Part shown: piece by piece, positions 32,058-40,032 of the stretch
How the letters are laid out: every line of letters begins with the position of its first letter
How positions within the stretch are numbered: the first letter of the stretch is position 1
Source: Mesorhizobium sp.
GTDB lineage: Bacteria; Pseudomonadota; Alphaproteobacteria; Rhizobiales; Rhizobiaceae
NCBI RefSeq assembly: GCF_017306585.1
Contig: NZ_JAFKIC010000128.1
Coordinates: 1 to 50,780, forward strand
Reading direction: 5' to 3'
DNA: 50,780 bases
Position numbers and translations under genes: made by a program
The notes under the pieces: model-generated
Told to the model about the DNA's origin: nothing
Seen by the model: the letters and a program-made list of their open reading frames with translations, nothing else
The model's database searches: none

Positions 32058-33125
32058 ATGAAATCATTGAGCCGTAACATCGGCCTTGCCGCGCTTGCCG
32101 CCACCATGATGGCGACAGGCATGCAGTCCGGTCATGCCGAGGACAAGAAGCCCTACACCATCTATCTCTCGAACAATTTCGTCGGCAACGACTGGCGCCA
32201 GCAGATGGAGCGCGTCGCCACGGTCTCGGTCAACAAAGGCCCGCTCAAGGGACGCGTCGATCTCAAGATCGAGAATGTCGAAAACACCGTCCAGGCGCAG
32301 ATCAATTCGCTGAACAACATCATCCGCCAGAAGCCGGACGCCATCCTCGTCGACGCCGGCTCCGATTCGGCGTTGAATCCGACCATCAAGAAGGCCTGTG
32401 ACGCCGGCATCGTCGTCATCTCCTTCGACCAGGTGGTGACCGAGCCTTGCGCGCTCGCCGTCGCTTCCGACTGGGACCGCATACCCTCGGTCATGGCCGA
32501 ATGGATGGCCGTACAGCTGGGCGGCAAGGGCAACATCATTCTCGATCGCGGCCTTGCCGGTGCGCCCATCTCGGCGCAGTTGCAGGGCGGGTATGAGAAG
32601 GTTCTGGCGAAATATCCCGACATCAAGATCGTCGGCTACTACAACGGCAATTATGCGCTCGGGCCGGAGCAGTCCGGTGTCGCCGCGCTGCTTGCCGCCA
32701 ACCCGAAGATCGACGGCATCATGACGCAAGGCTATGGCTCGGGCGCCATCCAGGCGCTGAAGGATGCCGGCCGCCCGATCGTTCCGGTCGTCGGTTTCTC
32801 CTACAATGTCGCCGCCGTCACCTGCGCCCAGACGCAGGGCGCCAAGTGCATTCTCGGCTCCAACCCGGCCTATCTCTCGTCCGAGGCGATCAAGCTTGCC
32901 GTCGAGATTCTCGACACCGGCAAGAAGCCGGCCGAACGTTCCGTGTCGGTCAAGGGCGACTTCGTCACCACCGACCCCTTCGAGTCCAAGCTCTATCCCG
33001 GCACCAAGATGATCAAGATCGCGGTCGGCGAAAACGCCTTCCCCGACCAGGCGCCGGGCCTGACGCTGCCGATCACGCCCGACTGGGTCGAGATCACCGC
33101 TGCGGAAGCCGCCGGCTCGAAGTAA
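32058..33125 (+). CDS. Sugar ABC transporter substrate-binding protein, tandem copy B
   Basis: A 355-residue paralogue of 30930-31994 with signal peptide about residues 1-27. It shares YTIYLSNNFVGNDWRQQMER, VNKGPLKGRVDLKIEN and QINSLNNIIRQKP with copy A. At nucleotide level a stretch of about 70 bases around 32153-32220 differs at one position from copy A. The middle (TEPCALAVASDWDRIPSVMA) is divergent, so the two probably bind related but different ligands for one permease pair. The ATG at 32058 is preceded by GGGAGG. A strong stem-loop follows the gene. Confidence 0.9.
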   Translation: MKSLSRNIGLAALAATMMATGMQSGHAEDKKPYTIYLSNNFVGNDWRQQMERVATVSVNKGPLKGRVDLKIENVENTVQAQINSLNNIIRQKPDAILVDAGSDSALNPTIKKACDAGIVVISFDQVVTEPCALAVASDWDRIPSVMAEWMAVQLGGKGNIILDRGLAGAPISAQLQGGYEKVLAKYPDIKIVGYYNGNYALGPEQSGVAALLAANPKIDGIMTQGYGSGAIQALKDAGRPIVPVVGFSYNVAAVTCAQTQGAKCILGSNPAYLSSEAIKLAVEILDTGKKPAERSVSVKGDFVTTDPFESKLYPGTKMIKIAVGENAFPDQAPGLTLPITPDWVEITAAEAAGSK

Positions 33126-33146
33126 CATCCGATACCACGACCCTGT

Positions 33147-33172
33147 CTCCCGGCATCGCAAGATGCCGGGAG
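33147..33172 (+). terminator. Strong 11-bp stem-loop between binding protein B and the ATPase (attenuator-like)
   Basis: CTCCCGGCATC, loop GCAA, exact complement GATGCCGGGAG, followed by AGCTTTT. The stable stem with a short T-tract looks like a weak terminator that would lower ATPase and permease expression relative to the binding proteins. The ATPase ribosome binding site lies 8-14 bases further on. Confidence 0.75.
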
Positions 33173-33192
33173 AGCTTTTCGAAGGCGCATCC

Positions 33193-34695
33193 ATGGATCT
33201 CGTCACCGTCAACGGCCTGACCAAACGCTATGGCGGCATCGTCGCGCTGAGCGATGCGACATTCAGCGCCCGCGCCGGCGAGGTGCACGCGCTGCTCGGC
33301 GAGAACGGCGCGGGAAAAAGCACCTTCATCCAGATCCTGTCGGGCGCGGTCAGGCATGATGGCGGCTCGATCCTCATCGATGGGCAGGACTATCGTCCCG
33401 CCAATCCGGATGCCGCGCAGGCGCGGGGCATCGCCGCGGTCTTCCAGGAACTGTCGCTGATCCCCGACCTCAGCGTCGAACAAAACATCTGGTTCCGCCA
33501 CGAACCGAGGACACTGCTGCGCACCGTCAATCGCGGGGAGATGCGGCGCAAGACGCTGGCGCTGCTCGAAAAATACAGTTTTCCCACACTTCGCCCGGAT
33601 CGGGAGTTGCGCCGGCTGACGCTGGCCGAGCGGCAGATCGTCGAGATCGCCAAGGGCCTGGCCAAGGACCCCCGCATCATCATCCTCGACGAGGCGACCT
33701 CGGCGCTGCCCGCGCGCGAGGCAGAATGGCTGCTGAAGCTTACACGCCAGCTTGCCGCGGAAGGCAGGCTGGTGATCTTCATATCGCACCGCATGGCGGA
33801 GGTCCGCGCCATCGCCGACCGGTTGACCATCTTCCGCAATGGCGCCACCGTCGCGGCGCATGAGGCCAACGCCGTGTCCGACAACGAGATCGTCGCCCAG
33901 ATGATCGGCCGGCATCTCGACCGTCTCTATCCCGAGCGCATACCGACCGCGACCGACCGCGTTGCGTTGAAGGTGCAGGGGATTTCGAGCGGCAGCCGGC
34001 TGTCCGGTGTCGAGTTTGCCTTGCGTGAAGGCGAGGTGCTCGGCGTCGGCGGCCTGCAGGGGCACGGCCAGCGCGAATTGTTCCAGGCGCTGTTCGGGGC
34101 GACAAGGGCGACCGGCGCGGTCGAACTGTGGGGCAAGCCGGTCTCGATCGCCAATCCGCGTCAGGCGCTCACTGGCAGGGACGGTATCGCTCTTGTGCCG
34201 GAGGACCGGCGCGGCCAGGGTCTTCTGCTGACCAAGAGCGTGCGCGAGAACCTGACGCTGTCGGTGATCAAACGCTTTACCGAAAACGGCTTGCTAAGCC
34301 GGCAAAAGGAAGCTGAGTTGGTCAAGGAAATGGTCGACTTCCTCCGCATCAAGGCGGGCACGCCCGAACAGCTCGCGGGCACGCTCTCGGGCGGCAACCA
34401 GCAGAAGGTGATCTTCGGCAAGATGCTGCTGACGCAGGCGCGCATCTTGCTGCTCTACGATCCGACGCGCGGCGTCGATGTCGGCACCAAGGGCGAGATC
34501 TTCCAGCTGATGCGCGACCTTGCGGCCAAGGGCTATGCGATCCTGTTCCATTCCAGCGACATGCCCGAGCTCGTCCATGTCGCCGACCGGGTGATGGTGA
34601 TGCGCAATGGCCGCATCGCCGCGACGCTGGAAGGCGACCATATTTCGGAGGAGGAAATTCTGCGCGCCGCCATGCTTGAAACCAGGGCTGCTTGA
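33193..34695 (+). CDS. Sugar ABC transporter, double ATP-binding protein with altered second Walker B
   Basis: A 500-residue tandem ATPase. First domain: Walker A GENGAGKSTFIQIL, LTLAERQIVEIAKGL, Walker B IIILDEATSAL. Second domain: signature LSGGNQQKVIFGKML, but the Walker B reads ILLLYDPTRGVD, so the usual Asp-Glu pair is Tyr422-Asp423. One composite ATP site is therefore probably inactive or slow, which some sugar ATPases tolerate. The ATG at 33193 is chosen over 33163 because GAAGG sits seven bases upstream and the earlier start lies inside the stem-loop. It serves permeases 34699 and 35724. Confidence 0.9.
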   Translation: MDLVTVNGLTKRYGGIVALSDATFSARAGEVHALLGENGAGKSTFIQILSGAVRHDGGSILIDGQDYRPANPDAAQARGIAAVFQELSLIPDLSVEQNIWFRHEPRTLLRTVNRGEMRRKTLALLEKYSFPTLRPDRELRRLTLAERQIVEIAKGLAKDPRIIILDEATSALPAREAEWLLKLTRQLAAEGRLVIFISHRMAEVRAIADRLTIFRNGATVAAHEANAVSDNEIVAQMIGRHLDRLYPERIPTATDRVALKVQGISSGSRLSGVEFALREGEVLGVGGLQGHGQRELFQALFGATRATGAVELWGKPVSIANPRQALTGRDGIALVPEDRRGQGLLLTKSVRENLTLSVIKRFTENGLLSRQKEAELVKEMVDFLRIKAGTPEQLAGTLSGGNQQKVIFGKMLLTQARILLLYDPTRGVDVGTKGEIFQLMRDLAAKGYAILFHSSDMPELVHVADRVMVMRNGRIAATLEGDHISEEEILRAAMLETRAA

Positions 34696-34698
34696 GGC

Positions 34699-35727
34699 AT
34701 GGTGATGACTGTTGAGCAAACCGCCGAGATGGCGCAAAGGCCGGCCGAAATGAAGTCGGTAAATCCTGGCATCGACTGGCGTGGCCGTGCGCTCGACCGC
34801 GCGCCGTTCCTTGTCGCTTGCCTGATGCTGGCCCTGATCGTCGCCATCTATGGCAGCCTGCAATCCGGCGTCTTCACGCTCGACGAAATCAATCTCGACA
34901 CGGCGGCGGCGATGACGCTGATGCTGGCCGCGACTGGCCAGACCATCGTTCTGTTGCGCGGCGGCATCGACCTGTCGATCGGCGGCATGATCAGCCTCGG
35001 CACGGTGATCGCGGCAACGCGCTTCACCGATGACCCCTCGACGACGGCATTTTGGGCGCTGGCCATCCTGGCGCTCGGCTTCGGCATCGGCGCGTTGAAC
35101 GGGCTGCTGATCTCCCTGCTCAGGCTGCAGCCCTTCCTGGTCACGCTCGCCACTTGGTCGATATTGAACGGCATCGCCATGATCATCCTGCCGACCGATG
35201 GCGGCAGCGTGCCGTCCTGGTGGGTGGGCTTTGCCTCCGCACAGCTTTTCGGCCTGACCAGCCCGGTCTGGATGCTGCTCGCGCTGCTCGTGTTCTGGTG
35301 GTGGTTTCGCGCGACGGGGACAGGCATCACCATCCAGGCTTCGGGGTCGAACGAGAAGTCCGCTTTCCTGTCGGGCGTCTCGATCACCCGCGTCAATCTC
35401 GTCACTTATGGGCTCTCTGGCCTGTTCGCGGCAGGCGCGGCGCTGTTCCTGGTGACCCAGACCGGCGCCGGTTCGCCGACCATCGGCAAGGACTACATCC
35501 TACCTTCGGTGGCGGCGGCGGTAATTGGCGGCGTCAGCCTGTTCGGCGGCCGTGGCCATCTCGCCGGAACACTGATCGGCGCCTTCGTGCTGACGCTGAT
35601 CGGCAACCTCGTCTTCGTCCTTCACGTGTCCAGCTACTGGCAGCCCGTCGCGTCAGGCGTCATCCTGCTGCTTTCGGTGCTGGCCAGTTCCATTGCCGAG
35701 AAGGCCGCGAGGAGCCGGGTTCAATGA
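34699..35727 (+). CDS. Sugar ABC transporter, permease 1
   Basis: 342 residues, RbsC/AraH family, with about nine hydrophobic segments after a roughly 30-residue cytoplasmic tail. Landmarks are GQTIVLLRGGIDLSIGGMIS and AAAVIGGVSLFGGRGHLAG. It starts three bases after the ATPase stop (GAGGC ribosome binding site) and overlaps permease 2 by four bases (ATGA). The two different permeases presumably form a heterodimeric channel. Confidence 0.9.
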   Translation: MVMTVEQTAEMAQRPAEMKSVNPGIDWRGRALDRAPFLVACLMLALIVAIYGSLQSGVFTLDEINLDTAAAMTLMLAATGQTIVLLRGGIDLSIGGMISLGTVIAATRFTDDPSTTAFWALAILALGFGIGALNGLLISLLRLQPFLVTLATWSILNGIAMIILPTDGGSVPSWWVGFASAQLFGLTSPVWMLLALLVFWWWFRATGTGITIQASGSNEKSAFLSGVSITRVNLVTYGLSGLFAAGAALFLVTQTGAGSPTIGKDYILPSVAAAVIGGVSLFGGRGHLAGTLIGAFVLTLIGNLVFVLHVSSYWQPVASGVILLLSVLASSIAEKAARSRVQ

Positions 35728-36686
35728 GCGCCTTCCTCGCCCGCAATCGCCTCATCGTGCTCGCCTATGCCGGCATGGTCGTGCTCCTCCTGGTCACCGC
35801 GCTGTTCTCGCCGGGCTTCCTGTCCGTCTCCAACATGCGCTCAACCGTAGTGCTGGCAGCCTTCGTCGGCATCGTCGCGCTCGGCCAGACATTCGTCATC
35901 ATCGGCGGCGGCATCGATCTCTCCGTGCCATGGGTGCTGAATTCGGCGGCGATCATCATGGCGCTGCTGTGCGGCGGTCAGGATGTGCCGCTGGTGTGGG
36001 TGACGCCCCTGCTGCTGGCAGGCGGCGCCTTCATCGGCCTGATCAACGGTGTCGGCGTCGCCCGCTTCGGCGTGCCGCCGATCATCATGACGCTGGCAAC
36101 CAACGTCATCCTGCAAGGTCTCATCCTGGTGCTGACCGGCGGCTCGCCGACGCCGTCCGCCCCGGCCCTGATCCAGTTCCTGTCCGTTGGCCGCATCGGT
36201 GGCTTCCCGGTCATCGCGCTGATCTGGCTGGCGCTGACGCTGGTTGCGACATTGCTGCTCTCCAAGGCGGCGTTCGGCCGCCATCTCTATGCGCTCGGCA
36301 CCAGCGCCACCGTCGCCGAGTTTTCCGGCGTGCCAACCGCGCGCACCACCATTCTCACCTATGTCGCCTCAGGCCTCACCGCCGCTTTCGCCGGCATGCT
36401 TCTGACCGGCTATTCCGGCCAGGCCTATCTCGGCATGGGCGACGCCTATCTGTTCACGTCGATCGCCGCCGTTGCCATTGGCGGCGCCTCGATCCTGGGC
36501 GGCAGCGGCCACTATCTCGGCACCGTCGCCGGCGCCATGGTGCTGACCATCCTGACCGGGCTGCTGCCGGCGCTCAACCTGTCGAGCGGCGCGTTGCTCA
36601 TCGTCTACGGCGCGGTGATCCTGCTCACCGTCTCGATCGGCAGCGAGGCCTTCGCCGGCCTTGGCGGCCGGCTGCGCCGGAATTGA
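35724..36686 (+). CDS. Sugar ABC transporter, permease 2
   Basis: 320 residues, the same family as permease 1 but lacking the long N-terminal tail. GQTFVIIGGGIDLSVPWVLN and AVAIGGASILGGSGHYLG are the conserved loops; the usual serine-glycine after LSV is replaced by Pro-Trp. Start and overlap (ATGA) show tight coupling to permease 1. The SMP-30 lactonase gene follows after 11 bp. Confidence 0.9.
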   Translation: MSAFLARNRLIVLAYAGMVVLLLVTALFSPGFLSVSNMRSTVVLAAFVGIVALGQTFVIIGGGIDLSVPWVLNSAAIIMALLCGGQDVPLVWVTPLLLAGGAFIGLINGVGVARFGVPPIIMTLATNVILQGLILVLTGGSPTPSAPALIQFLSVGRIGGFPVIALIWLALTLVATLLLSKAAFGRHLYALGTSATVAEFSGVPTARTTILTYVASGLTAAFAGMLLTGYSGQAYLGMGDAYLFTSIAAVAIGGASILGGSGHYLGTVAGAMVLTILTGLLPALNLSSGALLIVYGAVILLTVSIGSEAFAGLGGRLRRN

Positions 36687-36697
36687 ATGGAGGGGAA

Positions 36698-37579
36698 ATG
36701 GTCGAGATCACCTGTGTCGTCGATGCCGGCGCCGAACTTGGCGAAGGCACGCTATGGGACCCCAAGGCCGGGGTGCTCTGGTGGATCGACATCTGGAAGA
36801 AGCTGATCCATCGCTACGACCCCGCGACCGGCAGGGACGACGTTTTCGAGGCGCCGGAATATCTCGGTTGCCTCGGCCTGCGCGAGAAGGGCGGCCTGGT
36901 GCTGACCATGACCGACGGCTTTCATTTCTTCGATCCCGCGACGGGCGCCTTCGAGGCGATCGTCGATCCGGAAGCGCATATGCCGAAAACCCGCTTCAAC
37001 GACGGCAAGCCGGACCGCCAGGGCCGCTTCTGGTCGGGCTCGATGTTTGAGGTGCCGGGCCAACCGATCGAGTTCATCGGCGCGCTCTATCGCCTCGATC
37101 CCGATCTTTCCGTGCACAAGATGATCGATGGCATCGGCTGCTCCAACGGGCTCGCCTGGAGCCCGGATTCGAAGACCATGTATTTTTCCGACAGCCATGC
37201 CGGCGCGGTGTGGGCCTATGATTTCGACCCCGCCACCGGCGATATCGAGAACCGCCGCACCTTCATCGACATGACGGTGACCGGCGGCGTCGCCGATGGC
37301 GCCACCGTCGATGCCGAAGGTTGCTACTGGGTCACCATCCCGGTGACCAGCAAGGTCTGCCGCTACGACCCCCAGGGGAGGCTGATGCAGACCGTGCTCT
37401 TGCCCACCGACCTGCCGACCTGCTGCGAATTCGGCGGCAAGGATCTCGACATTCTCTACGTCACTTCGGCGGTGCTGAAGCGCCCAGCCAGTCATTTCGC
37501 CGGCCAGAAGAATCCGGGCGGCCTGTTTGCGCTCGACGTCGGCGTCAAGGGCCTGACGCTGCCGGCGTTCAAGGGATGA
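36698..37579 (+). CDS. SMP-30/gluconolactonase/LRE-family lactonase
   Basis: A 293-residue six-bladed beta-propeller lactonase that opens a sugar lactone to the acid using a divalent metal. Metal/active-site positions are visible: Glu in ELGEGTLWDP (about residue 16), Asn in TRFNDGKPD, Asn in CSNGLAWSPDSKTMYFSDS, and Asp in ATVDAEGCYWV. No signal peptide, so it acts in the cytoplasm on an imported or internally made lactone. It ends the ABC operon and links transport to the dehydratases. Its stop lies only nine bases from the stop of the convergent permease gene at 37589, with no obvious terminator between. Confidence 0.88.
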   Translation: MVEITCVVDAGAELGEGTLWDPKAGVLWWIDIWKKLIHRYDPATGRDDVFEAPEYLGCLGLREKGGLVLTMTDGFHFFDPATGAFEAIVDPEAHMPKTRFNDGKPDRQGRFWSGSMFEVPGQPIEFIGALYRLDPDLSVHKMIDGIGCSNGLAWSPDSKTMYFSDSHAGAVWAYDFDPATGDIENRRTFIDMTVTGGVADGATVDAEGCYWVTIPVTSKVCRYDPQGRLMQTVLLPTDLPTCCEFGGKDLDILYVTSAVLKRPASHFAGQKNPGGLFALDVGVKGLTLPAFKG

Positions 37580-37588
37580 CGTCCTCGC

Positions 37589-38281
37589 TCATACCGCCGA
37601 CATGACCAAAGGCGTTTCGACTTTCCGTGTCGTTCCGGTCGCGAAACGACGCTCGAGATAGCCGGCATAGAGCGACAATGGCCAGCACAAGGCGAAGTAG
37701 ATAATCGACACCGTACCGAACACCATGACCGGCTGGAAGGTCACGGTGTTGACCTGCGTCGCGGCGCGCGCAAGCTCGGTCAGCCCGATCAATGAGGCGA
37801 TCGACGTCGTCTTCACGATCTGCACCATGAAGCCGACCGTCGGCGGCAGCATCAGCCGCACAGCCTGGGGAATGATCACCAGCCGCAGCGTCCTGACGAA
37901 GCGGAAGCCCAGTGCTGTCGCCGCTTCCCATTGTCCTCGCGGGATCGCCTCGATGGCGCCGCGAAAGATTTCGCCGAAGAAGGCGCCGCCATTGAGCGAG
38001 AAAGTGACGGCCGCGGCCACCCACGGGTCTGGCCGGTAGCCCAGCAGGGACGAGCCGTAATAGGCCATGAACAGCTGGATCAGGATCGGCGTGCCCATGA
38101 AGAACTGGATGTAACCGGCGGCAAGCCAGCGCAGCGGCCGCGCCGGGGCCACCCTGACCGCCGCAATGAGCAGACCGATCAGGCCGCCACCGGCGAAGCC
38201 GACCAGCGCCAGCAGGATCGTCCAGCGCGTTGCCAGAAGCAGGAACATCAATTCATTGGGGCCGAAATCGCGCAGACTCAT
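37589..38281 (-). CDS. Polar amino acid-type ABC transporter, permease
   Basis: A 230-residue HisM/GlnP-type inner-membrane protein with about five hydrophobic segments. The EAA loop that docks the ATPase is QWEAATALGFRFVRTLRLVIIPQAV. It starts four bases after the stop of the companion permease (38286) and is the last gene of a minus-strand operon with the binding protein at 39017. No polar amino acid ATPase gene lies in this operon. Confidence 0.88.
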   Translation of the reverse strand: MSLRDFGPNELMFLLLATRWTILLALVGFAGGGLIGLLIAAVRVAPARPLRWLAAGYIQFFMGTPILIQLFMAYYGSSLLGYRPDPWVAAAVTFSLNGGAFFGEIFRGAIEAIPRGQWEAATALGFRFVRTLRLVIIPQAVRLMLPPTVGFMVQIVKTTSIASLIGLTELARAATQVNTVTFQPVMVFGTVSIIYFALCWPLSLYAGYLERRFATGTTRKVETPLVMSAV

Positions 38282-38285
38282 GGCC

Positions 38286-38950
38286 TCAGACCTTCCACCG
38301 GAACAACAGTCTGCCCACCCCGGCGAAAAGCAGGCTCGCCGCCTGCACCACGGCGAAATAAATGACCGCGATGACGATGTAGACCTCGAAGCTGCGGAAG
38401 GTCTGCATGACGAGGTTGTTGGCGACCGCCGTCAGCTCTTCCGCGGCGATGGCGCCGACGATCGAGGTTCCCATGATCTGCAGGATGAATTGCGCCGAGA
38501 GCGACGGGTAAACAGCACGCGCCGCCGGCACCAGCACGACGTGGCGGATGATCCGGTAGCGGCTGAGCCCCAACGATTTGGCAGCCTCGATCTGCCCTTC
38601 GGGATGGCCTCGATACCGGCGCGCAGGATCTCCGTGGCATAGGCGCCGAGATGGATCGACAGCGCGACGATTGCCGCCGTGCTGCTCGACAGTTTGAAGC
38701 CGAACAGCGGCAGCGAGAAGAAGACGAAATAGAGCTGGATCAGCAGCGGCGTGTTGCGGATCAGCTCGACATACCAGGCGATCGGCCAGGACAGGACGCG
38801 CGGCCCGTAACTGCGCCCGACCGCGCCGAATATGCCTATGAGGGTGCCGAACAGGATCGACAGCGCCGCCAGCTGGATGGTCTTTTCCAGCCCGCGCAGC
38901 AGCAGGTCGAGATGCACCAGCACCGGGCCGAATTGCAGGGCGGTTTGCAT
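38286..38950 (-). pseudogene. Polar amino acid-type ABC permease with a one-base frameshift
   Basis: The first about 120 codons (from ATG at 38950) encode a normal HisM/GlnP-type permease up to EAIPKG. The frame is then lost. The expected continuation, QIEAAKSLGLSRYRIIRHVV and the rest to RLLFRWKV, is intact in another frame down to 38286. Adding one C within GGGC-AGATC (about 38594-38597) restores a full 221-residue protein with its EAA loop. As it stands the product stops at 38432 and lacks the ATPase-docking loop and final membrane segments. Recent inactivation or a sequencing error; the rest of the gene shows no decay. Confidence 0.85.
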
Positions 38951-38978
38951 TGATATCCCGTCACGAGGTCAGGGAAAT

Positions 38979-39000
38979 GGGGCCGCTCTCACGCGGCCCC
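38979..39000. repeat. Eight-bp hairpin between binding protein and permease
   Basis: GGGGCCGC, loop TCTCAC, exact complement GCGGCCCC, lying 16 bp after the stop of the 39017 binding-protein gene in the direction of transcription (minus). Confidence 0.75.
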
Positions 39001-39016
39001 GCCGAAGACGAGGCAA

Positions 39017-39826
39017 TCAGAACACCGGCAGCACGGGCAGCGGCTGGTTGCGGTATTTCATCGACAGCGCGTCCAGCGTGCCGTCTGTCTTCATCGTGAA
39101 CAGCCAGGTGTTGATCCACTGGCGCAGATTGTCGTTGCCCTTGGCCACGCCGATGCCGAAGTAGAAGGTCTTCAGCACGTATTTCTGCTCGAAGGCGTCG
39201 CCGTTCTGGGCCTTCTTCAAATAGATCTCGCCATAGTCGCCGCCGCCCATGGCGTCGATCTGGCCAGACACCATCGCCTGAAGCAGCGAGGAATAGTCGT
39301 CGAAGCGCAGGATCTCGATGCCGGGATTGGTCTCGGCGGCCTTGGTCAGCAATCCGTCCTCGCCGGTGCCGCGCGTCAGGCCGACCTTCTTGCCGACGAG
39401 GTCGGCGACACCCTTTATGCTGGCGCTCTTCGGCGCGATCACCACAGCCGACTGGCCGGCATAGGGAATCGAATAATCGATCTGGATGGCTCTGGCCGGC
39501 GTGATCGAAAAGATGGAGATCACCGCGTCGACCTGCTTGGTCAGCAGCGCCGGAATGCGGCCGGGAGAGGTGACGGTGACGAACTCGACCGGCACGCCCA
39601 GCGCCTCGCCCATCTTGTTGGCGACCTCGATGTCGAAGCCGGTCGGTTTCAGATTGGCGTCGAGAAAGCCGTAGGGCGGGGTCGTGGTGTCGATGGCGAC
39701 GACCAGCTTGCCGCGCGCGATGATATCCTCGACCGACTGCGCCGAGGCGGTGGACGGTGCCAGCACCGAAAACGCCAGCACAATGCCGGCCAGCAAGGCG
39801 CCGGCCCCTCTCAGGAAAGTCCGCAT
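39017..39826 (-). CDS. Polar solute ABC transporter, periplasmic substrate-binding protein
   Basis: A 269-residue family-3 (HisJ/GlnH-like) binding protein with a Sec signal peptide (about residues 1-29, ending ASA). It has RGKLVVAIDTTTPPYGF, GFDIEVANKMGEALG and VGKKVGLTRGTGEDG. The family usually binds amino acids or other small carboxylates. ATG at 39826 follows GGGAGG; an in-frame start 57 bases upstream is unsupported. Its promoter region holds both regulon motifs (39973, 40033), linking it to the sugar-acid genes rather than to nitrogen control. Confidence 0.88.
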   Translation of the reverse strand: MRTFLRGAGALLAGIVLAFSVLAPSTASAQSVEDIIARGKLVVAIDTTTPPYGFLDANLKPTGFDIEVANKMGEALGVPVEFVTVTSPGRIPALLTKQVDAVISIFSITPARAIQIDYSIPYAGQSAVVIAPKSASIKGVADLVGKKVGLTRGTGEDGLLTKAAETNPGIEILRFDDYSSLLQAMVSGQIDAMGGGDYGEIYLKKAQNGDAFEQKYVLKTFYFGIGVAKGNDNLRQWINTWLFTMKTDGTLDALSMKYRNQPLPVLPVF

Positions 39827-39962
39827 GTTTTCCTCCCATGCATTTCTGGCGCCTTGCGTCTGTATCGGCGGTGCGGGGCGCACTCGCCGCCCGACGATTT
39901 GAAACTGACCTCCCGCTCGCCGGCATCCCTTGAAAACCGGGGAAACCGCGTCCTCTTCGCGA

Positions 39963-39985
39963 GTTATAATGGTATGCTATTATAA
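39963..39985 (-). promoter_or_regulatory. ATTATAATAGCAT motif, copy 4, within a larger dyad
   Basis: The exact 13-mer lies on the minus strand at 39985-39973, about 147 bp upstream of the 39826 start. It is part of a longer inverted repeat TTATAAT-N8-ATTATAA (39963-39984), so this copy has two half-sites. Confidence 0.62.
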
Positions 39986-40032
39986 TATTCTTGGCCTGTC
40001 CATTAACACTCGGATAGGGATGCTTGATCAAC

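Noticed and set aside
35693-36697. A long upstream extension of the SMP-30 lactonase frame
   Set aside because: It runs through permease 2 in another frame with Arg/His-rich composition. The lactonase has its own GAGGGG ribosome binding site and ATG at 36698.
38432-38640. Programmed frameshifting in the 38286-38950 permease
   Set aside because: The site GGGCAGATC is not a usual slippery heptamer and no stimulatory structure is obvious; a mutation or sequencing error is simpler.
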